A stretch of DNA of 14,184 bases from Krumholzibacterium sp965370495 (GTDB lineage: Bacteria > Krumholzibacteriota > Krumholzibacteriia > Krumholzibacteriales > Krumholzibacteriaceae), in NCBI GenBank assembly GCA_965370495.1, contig CBDUUV010000070.1, forward strand, positions 1 to 14,184, given 5' to 3'. Position 1 is the first letter of the stretch; each line of letters begins with the position of its first letter. Both the position numbers and the translations under genes were made by a program. Shown piece after piece: positions 6,741 to 13,980 of the stretch. The notes below the pieces were generated by a model. The model saw nothing but the letters and a program-made list of their open reading frames with translations, searched no databases and was not told the DNA's origin.

Positions 6741-7487
6741 ATGAAACTGGGGATCTTCCCCACACTGGGTATACTGGCCCCGGAACTTTCAGTGAGTTTC
6801 TCTTCCAGGGCAGGAGGCGTAAGCCTTCCTCCCTACGATTCTCTGAATCTTGGTGAAGGGACCGGGGATGCCAGAAAAAGAGTATTGGAAAACCGGCATA
6901 TCCTGCTTGCCACACTTGGAATCACTCCACAGAAAACAGCACGTATGGGCCAGGTACATGGAACAAAGATCAGGATCATACAACATGGGAACCTGTTGAA
7001 GGGAATAGACGGAATGATCACCTCCTCCAGAAATCTTGCTCTGGTGATAAGCACAGCCGATTGTTACCCGGTATTCCTGTACTCTCCCTCTGAAAAAGTG
7101 CTCGCCGCACTTCATGTCGGCCGTACCGGAGCCCGTGACGGAATAATCGAAAAAGCGTTTGGGATCCTGAATAAAAAGTTTACCGTTGACATCGGTAATA
7201 CCCTGGCAATCACCGGACCGGGGATATGCGGAAAATGCTACACGGTCAACCGTTCAGACGCTTCCTCATTTCCCGCTGACGTAAAACAATACAAACAGAA
7301 TAAATGGCATCTTGACCTATCCGGATTCTGTGAATATGAATTCAGGCGTGCCGGAATCCAGCCCGGAAACATCCTGCTTTCTGGGATTTGTACATCATGC
7401 ACGCCGGAGCACTGTTTTTCATACCGAAGAGACAGGGGGCGGACGGGCCGTCACTGGTCAATAGCCATGATCTGTTCTTCACCCTGA
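6741..7487 (+). CDS. pgeF: YfiH/PgeF laccase-domain protein (DUF152, polyphenol oxidase family)
   Basis: The 248-residue protein (with start at 6741) matches the YfiH/LACC1 family. Members have been reported as polyphenol oxidases and purine nucleoside phosphorylases; E. coli YfiH (PgeF) prevents wrong amino acids entering peptidoglycan. The three key residues are present: His73 in GQVHGTK, Cys108 in STADCYP and His125 in ALHVG. SSRAGGVS with SLNLG near the N-terminus, and CTSC, FSYRRD and TGRH near the C-terminus, are also family marks. The usual HAGWRG is HVGRTG here, so the Trp and Arg of that motif are changed. The start is uncertain: ATG 6717 and TTG 6684 are in frame upstream, but the predicted promoter and the family N-terminus favour 6741. 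It is divergent from thrC and precedes an aminotransferase gene. Confidence 0.83.
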   Translation: MKLGIFPTLGILAPELSVSFSSRAGGVSLPPYDSLNLGEGTGDARKRVLENRHILLATLGITPQKTARMGQVHGTKIRIIQHGNLLKGIDGMITSSRNLALVISTADCYPVFLYSPSEKVLAALHVGRTGARDGIIEKAFGILNKKFTVDIGNTLAITGPGICGKCYTVNRSDASSFPADVKQYKQNKWHLDLSGFCEYEFRRAGIQPGNILLSGICTSCTPEHCFSYRRDRGRTGRHWSIAMICSSP

Positions 7488-7495
7488 CGATATGT

Positions 7496-7524
7496 TTGAC
7501 TTACGGGTTTGCACAATTTATTTT
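7496..7524 (+). promoter_or_regulatory. Sigma70-type promoter for the aminotransferase gene
   Basis: TTGACT at 7496-7501 and TATTTT at 7519-7524 are separated by 17 bases, in the 69-base gap before the ATG at 7557. The -35 is close to consensus and shares TTTGACTT with the promoter at 9446. Confidence 0.55.
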
Positions 7525-7556
7525 CTAGTATGTCTCTTATCCGAAGGTAAACGCCC

Positions 7557-8711
7557 ATGAGCAATGCAAACAATGAAGCTGTTAAACCCTTTATTGTCAT
7601 GGAGATTCTTGAAAAGGCTATTGAACTCGAGAGAAAAGGCAGATCGATCATTCATATGGAAATCGGTGAACCTGATTTCCCCACCCCGGGAAAAATCGTA
7701 GAAGCCGGAATAATTTCCCTGCGGGCCGGAGACACTCACTACACAGATAGCAGGGGAATCAACGAACTTCGCTCCTCTGTCGCAACATATTACAATAAAA
7801 CCTATGGCGTCAATGTATCTTCCGGACAAGTCCTTATCACAATGGGGGTTTCTCCCGCTCTTCTACTTGTCCTTTCATGCCTGGTCGAAAAGAGTGGCGA
7901 CGAGATCATTCTCGGCAACCCGTGCTACCCCTGTTACCCGAACTTTATCAGGTATCTCGGAGGAGTACCGAGATACATTCCAACAAGAGAAAAAGATGGC
8001 TTTCAACTCAAAGCCAATGATATCAAAAAAACCATTACAGCTAAAACCCGGGCTGTAATAATCAATTCGCCGGCTAATCCTACAGGAACACTCATCCCGG
8101 CAGTTGATCTCAAGGCGATCTGCGGCCTCGGACTCCCGGTTGTCAGCGATGAGATATATCACGGCCTTGTCTATGGCGAGAATGAACATACTTCTCTCGA
8201 GTTTACTGATGAAACATATGTTTTGAACGGATTTTCAAAACTTTTCGCAATGACCGGTTGGCGCCTCGGGTACATCATCATGCCGGAAAAAGCGCTGAGA
8301 AAGATGCAGATTCTGCAGCAGAATTTCTTCATTTCACCGAATTCTTTCGTACAGAAAGCCGGGATCTGCGCTCTTGATGAAAAACATCCCGAAATCGCGG
8401 ATATGACGGAAAAGTATGATCGGAGAAGGCAATATTTGTTGAAAAGGTTGCCGGAAATAGGCTTGCACTACACCGTCGAGCCAAAAGGAGCCTTCTATTT
8501 CTTTGTCAAAACAGATCACGTGGATACTGATTCCTATCGCCTGGCATTTGACATCCTGGACAAGACCGGAGTTGCACTGACTCCGGGAATCGACTTTGGC
8601 GAACGAGGTGAAGGACACCTGAGAATCTCATACGCAAATTCACTGGATAATATAAAGGAAGGAATGAAAAGGTTGGAATCGTACCTGAAAACACGAGAAG
8701 TTCTCCGGTAA
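7557..8711 (+). CDS. Class I/II PLP aminotransferase
   Basis: The 384-residue protein is a fold-type I aminotransferase of the aspartate aminotransferase-like Igamma group, moving an amino group between an amino acid and a 2-oxo acid in the cytoplasm. Visible marks are MEIGEPDFPTP (34-44), HYTDSRGINELR (61-72), NSPANPTG (170-177), SDEIYHGLVY (197-206) with Asp198 and Tyr201, the PLP lysine Lys228 in GFSKLFAMTGWRLGY, and the substrate carboxylate Arg356 in GHLRISYA. All catalytic positions are present and the length is normal. The ATG at 7557 has AAGG about 9 bases upstream. Substrate specificity (aspartate, alanine, aromatic or other) cannot be told from sequence by eye. It has its own likely promoter and is followed after 39 bases by a beta-barrel gene. 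Confidence 0.92.
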   Translation: MSNANNEAVKPFIVMEILEKAIELERKGRSIIHMEIGEPDFPTPGKIVEAGIISLRAGDTHYTDSRGINELRSSVATYYNKTYGVNVSSGQVLITMGVSPALLLVLSCLVEKSGDEIILGNPCYPCYPNFIRYLGGVPRYIPTREKDGFQLKANDIKKTITAKTRAVIINSPANPTGTLIPAVDLKAICGLGLPVVSDEIYHGLVYGENEHTSLEFTDETYVLNGFSKLFAMTGWRLGYIIMPEKALRKMQILQQNFFISPNSFVQKAGICALDEKHPEIADMTEKYDRRRQYLLKRLPEIGLHYTVEPKGAFYFFVKTDHVDTDSYRLAFDILDKTGVALTPGIDFGERGEGHLRISYANSLDNIKEGMKRLESYLKTREVLR

Positions 8712-8750
8712 GGACTGTGTGTCCGGTCATAATTCTGAAAGGAACCACCT

Positions 8751-9440
8751 GTGAAAAAGTTGATACTATCGTTGACTGCTGCCATATTATTACTGGCGCC
8801 AAATCCCGTGATATCAGCATCTTTCCCTGTTTCCTTCTCCGTAAAAGGTGGTGTCGGGAGCGGATATTTCTCGATGAACGAAATCAATTCACAGATTTCA
8901 CGCCTCCGGCAGGCATATAACACAAACCTTTCCCAAATCGAAAAGGGGACTCAGATCTGCGTCGATGGCAGGATATGGTTCTTCGACAAATTTGCAGTCA
9001 TAGCCGGTTTCGAACACTACTGGGCAGAATCGGCCATGAACACAGGAGATTTTTCCATTATACATAAATTACCTGCAACCGTTTTTCTTGTCGGTGGAGC
9101 GGTAACCGTCCTTTCGATACCCGCGGTTATGGACATCAACATCGGCGCAAGGGGTTCCTATACAAAAGCAACCTACGAATCAAATGAAGAAAACCCTTCA
9201 TCTACCAGGCTGGGTGAATACAAAAACAATTCGCATGGCTGGGATGTGTTCGTAGAGGCCACCACAAATTTCCCTCGCCCGATCGAATGGGGTGTAATGC
9301 TCGGCTACAGAAATAGCAGAGTAGATAACCTCAAAAACAAATTTCGCGATCCGGCTATCCATGTTTCATCCGGCGACTATGTAGTACTCGATTACAGCGG
9401 AATGTTTTTCTATATAACGACGGGGATCAGACTCTGGTAA
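8751..9440 (+). CDS. Predicted outer-membrane beta-barrel protein
   Basis: The 229-residue protein begins with a clear signal peptide (MKK, hydrophobic to about residue 20, likely cleavage after ISA at 23). The mature part has alternating hydrophobic and polar stretches typical of membrane beta-strands, for example FPVSFSVKGGVGSGYFSM, QICVDGRIWFFDKFAVIAGFEHYW and MFFYITTGIRLW. It ends with an aromatic residue (Trp229), as outer-membrane barrels often do for BAM recognition. The size fits a barrel of about eight strands. No named family is recognised. It starts with GTG, with AAAGGA about 9 bases upstream. It lies 39 bases after the aminotransferase and may share its transcript, though no functional link is evident. 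Confidence 0.72.
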   Translation: MKKLILSLTAAILLLAPNPVISASFPVSFSVKGGVGSGYFSMNEINSQISRLRQAYNTNLSQIEKGTQICVDGRIWFFDKFAVIAGFEHYWAESAMNTGDFSIIHKLPATVFLVGGAVTVLSIPAVMDINIGARGSYTKATYESNEENPSSTRLGEYKNNSHGWDVFVEATTNFPRPIEWGVMLGYRNSRVDNLKNKFRDPAIHVSSGDYVVLDYSGMFFYITTGIRLW

Positions 9441-9445
9441 AAAGT

Positions 9446-9474
9446 TTGACTTTTCCCGGTTATTTCATTACATT
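9446..9474 (+). promoter_or_regulatory. Sigma70-type promoter for the EIIA-CBS-permease operon
   Basis: TTGACT at 9446-9451 and TACATT at 9469-9474 are separated by 17 bases. Transcription would start near 9481, about 20 bases before the first gene. No other promoter-like site is seen between the three genes. Confidence 0.55.
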
Positions 9475-9500
9475 ACCGTCCTTGTAAAGGACATACGATT

Positions 9501-9965
9501 ATGATGCTTTCAAAAAACATTAAAAAATCAGCTATTACTCTCCGGATGAATGCCGCTGGCAAGAGCCAGGCACTCGAGGAACTCGTCGATCTGCTGTGTA
9601 ACGCCTACAAATTGAAGGACCGTAACACGATCCTGGAAGCAATAAAGAACAGGGAAAAGAAACAGAGTACAGGGATCGGTAATGGATTGGCCGTCCCGCA
9701 CGCGAAAACGCCTGCTGTCAAAAAACTGCACGTCGCTTTCGGGCTTTCACTCGAAGGGATCGAATTCGATTCCATGGACGGCGAAAAGGCCCACCTTTTT
9801 TTCATCCTGGTATCGCCGCGTGACGTATCGGGGCCGCATATCAAGGCCCTGGCCGGAATATCACGCCTGATCAAACATGAAGAATTCAGAACCGATCTGT
9901 TGAAATGCAAAAACGAAAAGGATTTCTTCACGCTCGTTACTGATGCCGAGCAAAAATATCTGTGA
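9501..9965 (+). CDS. PTS EIIA domain protein, PtsN/fructose type
   Basis: The 154-residue protein is a single EIIA domain of the fructose/mannitol/nitrogen class (PTS_EIIA type 2). The active-site histidine is His67 in STGIGNGLAVPHAKT, the typical motif; a second family motif region is FFILVSPRDVSGPHIKALAGISRLI (100-124). EIIA-Ntr proteins take phosphate from HPr-like proteins and mostly regulate other proteins, including ion transporters, rather than carry sugar. No sugar-specific EIIB or EIIC gene is nearby, which favours a regulatory role. It opens an operon with a CBS-domain protein and a permease, so regulation of that permease is a reasonable inference. Two ATGs in a row, at 9501 and 9504, are possible starts; AAAGGA lies about 9 bases before the first. 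Confidence 0.9.
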   Translation: MMLSKNIKKSAITLRMNAAGKSQALEELVDLLCNAYKLKDRNTILEAIKNREKKQSTGIGNGLAVPHAKTPAVKKLHVAFGLSLEGIEFDSMDGEKAHLFFILVSPRDVSGPHIKALAGISRLIKHEEFRTDLLKCKNEKDFFTLVTDAEQKYL

Positions 9966-9994
9966 TTTATTCTACGGCTGACGAAGGGTGAATA

Positions 9995-10450
9995 TTGAAT
10001 ATCGGAAACTATATCAATAGGGATTTCCGCGGAGTATCGCCCCATGCACCGATGAAAGAAGTTGCGAAATTATTCTTCGAGACCGGTGAGTCGGTTCTTG
10101 CCGTAGTCAAAGACGATGGGTCGCTTGCGGGGATCATTACGATAGATGACTTCATACTTATTTTTCTTCCTGATTACATCGACATGATAAGAAGTGTTGA
10201 TTTTATTCATAATTTCGGTGCGCTTGAAAATATCTCCTTCTCAGTAGAAGAAATGCTTTTTGTGGCAGAGGACCTGATGCGGGAAGATGTAACAGTACTC
10301 AATGTAAACGACGGTATAATGAAGGCAGCCGCGGCGCTTCACAAGTATGGCCTTTCGCGGATCCCCGTCTTAGATAACAACCGACTGGTCGGTATGATGA
10401 GCCAGAATGACATCTGCAGAGCCATATACGACATGGAAGGTCTTGAGTGA
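9995..10450 (+). CDS. Two-CBS-domain regulatory protein
   Basis: The 151-residue protein holds a CBS pair and little else. The first CBS motif covers about residues 1-55 (SVLAVVKDDGSLAGIITIDDF), and the second about 91-148 (DLMREDVTVLNVND and SRIPVLDNNRLVGMMSQNDI). About 35 residues between them are hydrophobic and helical. Such CBS pairs (Bateman modules) usually bind adenine nucleotides and control linked enzymes or transporters. The start is a TTG at 9995, supported by GAAGGG 7 bases before it. It lies 29 bases after the EIIA gene, and its stop overlaps the permease start (GTGA), so translation of the two is probably coupled and the protein probably acts on the permease. Confidence 0.88.
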   Translation: MNIGNYINRDFRGVSPHAPMKEVAKLFFETGESVLAVVKDDGSLAGIITIDDFILIFLPDYIDMIRSVDFIHNFGALENISFSVEEMLFVAEDLMREDVTVLNVNDGIMKAAAALHKYGLSRIPVLDNNRLVGMMSQNDICRAIYDMEGLE

Positions 10451-11775
10451 CGCTACTTATGTTTACGGCAATCGCAACATTCATACTGGCCTATCTGCTC
10501 ATAATCACCGAAAAGATCCACAGGACAAAAATCGCCATTCTTGGCGCCGTCCTGCTCATTCTCTTTCACGTCATGACCCAGGCCGAAGCTTTCCATTATA
10601 TCGATTTCAACACAATAGGGCTCCTGATAGGAATGATGCTCCTGATCAGTGTAATCAAGGAAACAGGTGTATTCAGTTATATCGCGATAGTTATCACAAA
10701 AAAGACAAAGGGTGACAGCTGGAAGATTCTTCTCTGGTTCTCCCTCTTTACCGCTATTGCGTCTGCCCTGCTGGACAATGTGACTACGGTCCTTTTGATC
10801 GCGCCGATAACAATACTTATAGCGGAGATGCTGAAAATAAGCCCGTTCCCCTTCCTCATAGCCGAAATCCTCGCTTCAAATATCGGGGGAACAGCTACTC
10901 TTATAGGCGACCCTCCGAACATACTTATAGGAAGCGCCACAAATCTGTCATTCCTCGATTTCCTGATCAACCTGGGCCCGATATCCGTTGTTATACTTGC
11001 TGTAACACTCCTGTTACTGCGGCTGATTTTCAGAAAACAGCTGAAAGTCGAATCTTATGACTACAAAAAGGTCCTTGATGGAATGGACGAAACAAAAGTC
11101 ATAAAGGACAGAGTCCTGCTCAGGAGAAGTATGATCGTACTAGGGCTGACAATGGCCGGGTTTGTCATGCACGATTTCCTGGGGCTGAAACCTGCTACAG
11201 TAGCGATGGCCGGCGGAGGAATTCTTCTGGTCTGGAGTGGCACGGACATCGAAAAGAGATTTAAAGAAATCGAATGGACCACATTATTCTTTTTCATGGG
11301 ACTTTTTATTCTCGTCGGGGGACTCGAGAAAGTGGGATTGCTTGAACGCCTCGCTCTCAGTGTTCTTTCCTTCAGTGACAATATAATCGTACTCAGTCTC
11401 TGTATCCTCTGGGTTTCAGCTATCGCTTCATCCTTTCTCGACAATATCCCGTTTGTGGCGGCAATGATCCCGCTCCTGGCCAGAATCAGTATCGCCCTTT
11501 TCCCCAATACGGAAGGCCTCGATGAAGCGGCTTATCACATTTACTATATCCAGCAGTCGCAGCCATTGTGGTGGAGTCTTGCTCTTGGGGCCTGTATGGG
11601 GGGAAACGGCACACTCATCGGCGCTTCAGCCAACGTGGTCATCGCGGGGTTCAGCGAGAAAACAAGAAGCCCGCTCAATTTCAGGAATTACTTCAAATTC
11701 GGATTTCCCCTGATGATAGTCTCAATAATTCTGTCAAGCATCTACATCCTGATCCGCTACACTTTCCTGAAATAG
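10447..11775 (+). CDS. ArsB/NhaD/SLC13-type ion permease
   Basis: The 442-residue membrane protein belongs to the ion transporter superfamily that includes ArsB, NhaD, CitM and SLC13 proteins. It has two inverted halves. The first has SALLDNVTTVLLIAP (106-120) and SNIGGTATLIGDPPNILIGSA (144-164). The second has SSFLDNIPFVAAMIPLL (328-344) and GGNGTLIGASANVVIAG (385-401). These LDN and GGxxTLIG pairs form the substrate and ion site in this fold. A cytoplasmic linker rich in charged residues lies at about 197-227. Possible cargo includes sodium/proton exchange, arsenite, or dicarboxylates; sequence by eye does not decide. The GTG start at 10447 overlaps the CBS stop and has GGAAGG 6 bases upstream. 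No arsenic-resistance genes are nearby. The 3' end overlaps the convergent hydrolase gene by 42 bases. Confidence 0.9.
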   Translation: MTLLMFTAIATFILAYLLIITEKIHRTKIAILGAVLLILFHVMTQAEAFHYIDFNTIGLLIGMMLLISVIKETGVFSYIAIVITKKTKGDSWKILLWFSLFTAIASALLDNVTTVLLIAPITILIAEMLKISPFPFLIAEILASNIGGTATLIGDPPNILIGSATNLSFLDFLINLGPISVVILAVTLLLLRLIFRKQLKVESYDYKKVLDGMDETKVIKDRVLLRRSMIVLGLTMAGFVMHDFLGLKPATVAMAGGGILLVWSGTDIEKRFKEIEWTTLFFFMGLFILVGGLEKVGLLERLALSVLSFSDNIIVLSLCILWVSAIASSFLDNIPFVAAMIPLLARISIALFPNTEGLDEAAYHIYYIQQSQPLWWSLALGACMGGNGTLIGASANVVIAGFSEKTRSPLNFRNYFKFGFPLMIVSIILSSIYILIRYTFLK

Positions 11776-12609
11776 ATTCGTATCATACACTTCGAACCTT
11801 CCCTTCTCACCCCTTCTTACCCTGCATGCGGTTATTTTCGGGTCATGTTCGAAGAAAAGTATCCAATCCTCGACAGAGGCTCTTTCGAGTAATTCTTTCT
11901 TCTCGGCAAGCGTTTGAAGCGGGAAATGATCATAGGCCATTATATACGGGAGATTGACATGAGACGCAAGGGGAATCAGATCGCCGCAATATATGAGAGA
12001 TCCATCAGGCGTCTCGATGAGAACAACCTGCTGCCCCGATGTATGCCCTTCAACGGGAAGAACTTTTATTCCAGGAATTAATTCCTTCTCGCCGTCAAGC
12101 AGTTTGAGCTTTCCGGACACTTCGATCTCGACAAAATTATCGGGGAAAAAACTGGCCCTGTCTTTTTCATTGGGGCTCAACGCAGCTTCCCATTGACGTC
12201 TCTGGATATAATGGATAGCCCCGGGGAAAGAAAGTTTGATACTCCCGTCCCTGTCATAATATGTATACCCGCCCGCGTGGTCGAAATGAAGATGCGTCGC
12301 GATTACATCTGTGATGGAATCAGGTTCTATTCCGTACCCGGCAATAACATCCCTGAGAAGCCCACTTTTAATTTCGTAATTCCTCAACATCTTTTCGTCA
12401 AGTTTCGTCCCGGCTCCACTGTCTATGAGTATCTTGTGTTCATTTCCTTCGATATAGAGTGCTCTCATCTGCATCGATATACGGTTATTTTCGTCCGCCG
12501 GATCGGTTTTCTCCCATAACACTTTGGGCACGACACCGAACATGGCCCCGCCGTCAAGACGAAAATGTCCGGTATCTATACTCATCAGGTCAAAAGCACC
12601 AAGTTTCAT
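11734..12609 (-). CDS. Metallo-beta-lactamase-fold hydrolase
   Basis: The 291-residue protein has the complete metal set of the family: HLHFDH at 106-111 (His106, His108, Asp110, His111), His189 in VEGHTSGQQ, Asp210 in YCGDLIPL and His255 in FFEHDPK. Two metal ions, usually zinc, would be bound. The N-terminal DGGAMFGVVPKVLW (19-32) is typical of a group that includes YtnP/AiiA-like lactonases, so a lactone-hydrolysing or related role is possible but unproven. No signal peptide is seen, so it is probably cytoplasmic. Its ATG overlaps the stop of the YbjQ-like gene (ATGA), and GAGG lies 7 bases upstream, inside that gene. It is the last gene of the ECF sigma operon, which suggests it belongs to the stress response that the sigma factor controls. 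Confidence 0.88.
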   Translation of the reverse strand: MKLGAFDLMSIDTGHFRLDGGAMFGVVPKVLWEKTDPADENNRISMQMRALYIEGNEHKILIDSGAGTKLDEKMLRNYEIKSGLLRDVIAGYGIEPDSITDVIATHLHFDHAGGYTYYDRDGSIKLSFPGAIHYIQRRQWEAALSPNEKDRASFFPDNFVEIEVSGKLKLLDGEKELIPGIKVLPVEGHTSGQQVVLIETPDGSLIYCGDLIPLASHVNLPYIMAYDHFPLQTLAEKKELLERASVEDWILFFEHDPKITACRVRRGEKGRFEVYDTNLFQESVADQDVDA

Positions 12610-12929
12610 GATTCATCCTCTATTATCACTCCGGTACCATATGCCAGGAGTTCAGCCGCACCATCCATCATCGATGATGTGGTAAAACGAAATCCCACGA
12701 TTGCGTTTGCGCCGATTCTCTCGGCATCAGCCAGCATCCTGTCGAGAGCCTGTTCACGCGATTCCGCGATCATCTTGGTATATTCCACTATCTCGCCACC
12801 GGCAATATTTCTAAGCGCAGCCATAATATCCTTGCCGATGTTCCTGGCACGAATCGTATTTCCACGAACAAGACCCAGGACCCTGACGACCTTCTTGCCT
12901 GGAATCGCATCGGAAGTTACTATAAGCAT
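12606..12929 (-). CDS. YbjQ/UPF0145 family protein
   Basis: The 107-residue protein matches the YbjQ (UPF0145) family in length and motifs: an N-terminal VTSDAIPGKKVVRVLGLV, a central GGEIVEYTKMIAESREQALDRM, and ERIGANAIVGFRFTTSSM followed by AELLAYGTGVII. This small family forms pentamers and is of unknown function; a heavy-metal-binding role has been suggested only from its resemblance to other domains. It has no signal peptide or membrane helix. The start at 12929 is supported by GGAAGGAG 7 bases upstream. It lies 32 bases after the anti-sigma gene, and its stop overlaps the hydrolase start, so the two are translationally coupled. Confidence 0.88.
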   Translation of the reverse strand: MLIVTSDAIPGKKVVRVLGLVRGNTIRARNIGKDIMAALRNIAGGEIVEYTKMIAESREQALDRMLADAERIGANAIVGFRFTTSSMMDGAAELLAYGTGVIIEDES

Positions 12930-12961
12930 CGATATACTCCTTCCTGGAATACACAGAATAT

Positions 12962-13396
12962 CTACCTGATTATATCTTTGTATTTATCTGTTTTCCGTTG
13001 ATGGATTCTCTCGCGGACAACAGAGACAAGTAGCATAACCATCCCCGTGATCAGGATAATAGCCACTATCTTTTCAAAAGTGATCTCGCCGAAATTCCGA
13101 ATCGATCTGTAAATCTCATACAACACGAGCAATATGCCGCCGACCAAGACAAATATCCATGCTGTCTTGCGTTCTATCCGCCTGTAGATCGACTTCCAGT
13201 ATCCTTCCCAGAACGTATCCATTGGATCCCCGATCAAAACACCGGATGTCAATTCATTCAACATACCCAAGTCCTCAAGAGACTTCCTGCACACCTCACA
13301 CTCATTTACATGTTTTTCGAATTCTTCTCTTTCCGAAGGAGACATCTCCTTATCCAGATAACGCATACCATCGTGTTCCATACGGGTACAACTCAT
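12962..13396 (-). CDS. Membrane zinc-type anti-sigma factor
   Basis: The 144-residue protein has the ZAS (zf-HC2) motif His29-x3-Cys33-x2-Cys36 in an N-terminal helical domain (residues 1-50), with Cys3 and His8 as possible fourth ligands. Two predicted transmembrane helices follow, at about 78-96 and 108-127, with a short basic tail. Such proteins hold an ECF sigma factor at the membrane until a signal, often redox or envelope stress, releases it. The gene lies 17 bases after the sigma gene on the same strand, the usual pairing. Most family members have one membrane helix and a sensor domain outside; this one has almost nothing outside, so the signal is probably sensed in the membrane or by the zinc site. 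AAGGGG lies 10 bases before the ATG at 13396. Confidence 0.85.
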   Translation of the reverse strand: MSCTRMEHDGMRYLDKEMSPSEREEFEKHVNECEVCRKSLEDLGMLNELTSGVLIGDPMDTFWEGYWKSIYRRIERKTAWIFVLVGGILLVLYEIYRSIRNFGEITFEKIVAIILITGMVMLLVSVVRERIHQRKTDKYKDIIR

Positions 13397-13413
13397 AACA
13401 CATCATCCCCTTC

Positions 13414-13980
13414 TCAACGGGATTCATCAAATCGGTCCTTAAGGACCTCGTAAAGAGCTTTTCGGGCATAGAAGAGCCGTGACATCACCGTGCCGCTGGA
13501 AATACCGAGAACCTCTGATATCTCCCTGTATGAAAGATCATGAAACGACCGGAGGACTATAACCTCCCTGTGTTCATCCGACAGCGTAAACAGTGCTTTC
13601 CACAGGGCCTCGGCATTTTCCTTCCTGATTATATGAGAATCCGGCGATGCTGCCGGGCTTTCCTTTTCCACCAGCACATCTATCGATATTTCCCTTCTCC
13701 CCGCTCTGCTCCGGATAAAATTCAGGCACCTGTTCCTGAGAATCCTGTAAAACCACGGGAAAAAAGGTTTTTCCGTATCGAATCTCTTCCGGGCATGGTG
13801 CGCAGCCATGAATGCTTCCTGGGACAGGTCCCGGGCATCCTCACTGTTTCCAACAAGTCCCAACGCCACAGAATAAGCACGTCCCCTGGTCACCATGACT
13901 ATCTCCTCGAACGCCCTGATATTGCCTTTTTTCCATTCCAGCAATATCTCTCTCGTTATGTCCGTTTTACTGTTCGGCAT
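13414..13980 (-). CDS. ECF sigma-70 family sigma factor (RpoE-like)
   Basis: The 188-residue protein has the two domains of extracytoplasmic-function sigma factors. Sigma2 covers about residues 20-92, with DARDLSQEAFMAAHHARKRF (48-67) binding core polymerase and PWFYRILRNRCLNFIR (75-90) in the region that reads the -10 box. Sigma4 covers about 122-180, with the helix-turn-helix LSYREISEVLGISSGTVMSRL (149-169), which reads the -35 box. Sigma3 is absent, as expected. The start at 13980 has AGGG about 7 bases upstream. It is followed by its predicted anti-sigma factor and two more genes, so the operon is likely to be autoregulated, though I cannot identify its own promoter with confidence. Confidence 0.93.
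   Translation of the reverse strand: MPNSKTDITREILLEWKKGNIRAFEEIVMVTRGRAYSVALGLVGNSEDARDLSQEAFMAAHHARKRFDTEKPFFPWFYRILRNRCLNFIRSRAGRREISIDVLVEKESPAASPDSHIIRKENAEALWKALFTLSDEHREVIVLRSFHDLSYREISEVLGISSGTVMSRLFYARKALYEVLKDRFDESR

Noticed and set aside
6634..6915. N-terminal extension of threonine synthase
   Set aside because: The added 94 residues are not like the family, overlap the divergent pgeF gene, and the inner ATG has an ideal GGAGG site.
8702..8730. GGAC/GTCC hairpin after the aminotransferase as a terminator
   Set aside because: The stem has only four pairs and no U-run follows.
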